From Candidatus Babelota bacterium (lineage in GTDB: Bacteria; Babelota; Babeliae; Babelales; JAUPTZ01), in assembly GCA_030917105.1 (NCBI GenBank), contig JAUPVI010000050.1:1-7449 (forward strand): a DNA stretch of 7,449 nt. Reading direction: 5' to 3'. A program made the translations under genes and the position numbers. Positions 6,909 through 7,449 of the stretch are shown here, piece by piece. A model generated the notes under the pieces. The model had not been told where the DNA came from. It searched no databases and worked only from the letters and a program-made list of their open reading frames with translations. Position 1 is the stretch's first letter. Every line of letters starts with the position of its first letter.

Positions 6909-7449
6909 TTATAGATCACAATTCATAAGGACTGATAGAGCAACAATTCCGTCTTTTACCAACTCAATTCCAGCCATAACGAGGGGGGCCATGCCATGTT
7001 TTTTGGCAATTTCTTCAAAATCTGCCTGGCTCGAAGTCGGATCTTTAAGCAATTCTCCAATCTCCCCGCCCTCACACAACCACAACTCAGCAATTACTCG
7101 CTGACCAGCGAGCCCTGTTTGATGACATGCAGCGCAACCAGGAGAATAAGCTGTTACCGCAAGAGAAAAGCCTCGCTGTGCCACCCACTCTTGTTCCTTG
7201 TGCGAAAGCGGAACCACAACCTTACAATCAGAGCACAAGGTCAGTAGTAGGCGCTGGGCTAGCACCCCTTTCAGAGCATGCGCTATAAGATATGGCTCAA
7301 CTCCCATCTCGCGAAGGCGGATCGGCACCCCACTCGCCCGACCAGTGTGTAGGGAACTTAAGACCAGATGGCCAGTCAATGCAGCCTCAACCGCACTATG
7401 CACCGAATCAGCATCTCGCAGTTCTCCAATCATTGCAACATCGGGGTCT
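6909..7449 (-). CDS. GspE/PilB-family type II secretion or type IV pilus assembly ATPase, partial (C-terminal part)
   Basis: This hexameric cytoplasmic ATPase family powers assembly of type IV pili or type II secretion pseudopili at the inner membrane. The N-terminal part lies beyond the right edge, so 179 residues are visible. The fragment opens with DPDVAMIGELRD, the aspartate-rich Walker B motif of the family. Next is the histidine box (SLHTGRASG), followed by MGVEPYLIAHALKGVLAQRL, a hallmark of GspE and PilB. Two cysteine pairs follow (CSDC and CAAC, about 30 residues apart). They form the zinc-binding subdomain of GspE/PilB and argue against the retraction ATPase PilT. The C-terminal helices match the usual family end. 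The motif normally written GRxGIYEL reads GQRVIAEL here, a mild deviation. It is the last gene of its transcription unit in this window. GspE and PilB cannot be told apart from this part alone. Confidence 0.93.
   Translation of the reverse strand, partial: DPDVAMIGELRDADSVHSAVEAALTGHLVLSSLHTGRASGVPIRLREMGVEPYLIAHALKGVLAQRLLLTLCSDCKVVVPLSHKEQEWVAQRGFSLAVTAYSPGCAACHQTGLAGQRVIAELWLCEGGEIGELLKDPTSSQADFEEIAKKHGMAPLVMAGIELVKDGIVALSVLMNCDL

Noticed and set aside
1..7449. CRISPR array, tRNA or rRNA genes, insertion sequences
   Set aside because: No regularly spaced repeats, no tRNA cloverleaf or T-arm with paired stem (GATTCGATTT at 6631-6640 is unpaired), no transposase reading frame.

Overview
The window is chromosomal DNA of a bacterium with a Gram-negative type of envelope. 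Evidence for this is a set of proteins with Sec-type signal peptides, a GspE/PilB-type secretion ATPase and a standard DnaJ. The G+C content is in the mid-40s percent by eye. The several exported proteins without recognisable domains, next to a pilus/type II secretion ATPase, would fit a host-associated lineage such as Candidatus Dependentiae (TM6). That placement is a guess, and nothing in the window proves it.

Layout. Positions 1-1342 hold two minus-strand genes joined by an ATGA stop/start overlap. The second runs off the left edge. Both encode small exported or membrane proteins with the same architecture (signal peptide, two Gly/Ala-rich hydrophobic segments, then a soluble helical block with WP-x3-E-x2-P), so they look like diverged tandem paralogues. 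A 167-base divergent intergenic region separates them from dnaJ (1510-2625, plus). After 125 bases comes a 1212-residue exported protein of unknown function (2751-6389, plus), which fills half the window. The right edge holds the C-terminal part of a GspE/PilB-family ATPase on the minus strand (6909-7449).

The most unusual part is the 519-base gap between the two convergent genes (6390-6908). It contains no credible protein gene, but it has three long imperfect hairpins and, at its far end, a strong intrinsic terminator that works only in the minus direction. In all four structures every A.C mismatch on the plus strand is a G.U wobble when read on the minus strand (7 of 7). This strand-specific pattern is what a minus-strand structured RNA would show. 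A perfect TATAAT lies about 330 bases upstream of the terminator stem. I propose an undescribed non-coding RNA of roughly 370 nt, or a long structured 3' UTR of the ATPase operon. I could not match it to RNase P RNA, tmRNA, 6S RNA or SRP RNA.

How the parts relate. The minus-strand pair and the 1212-residue protein are all predicted to be exported, and the ATPase could power a pilus or type II secretion system. A link between them is inference from proximity only. The plus strand carries an excess of C over G under genes of both orientations, which suggests that dnaJ and the large gene lie on the lagging strand.
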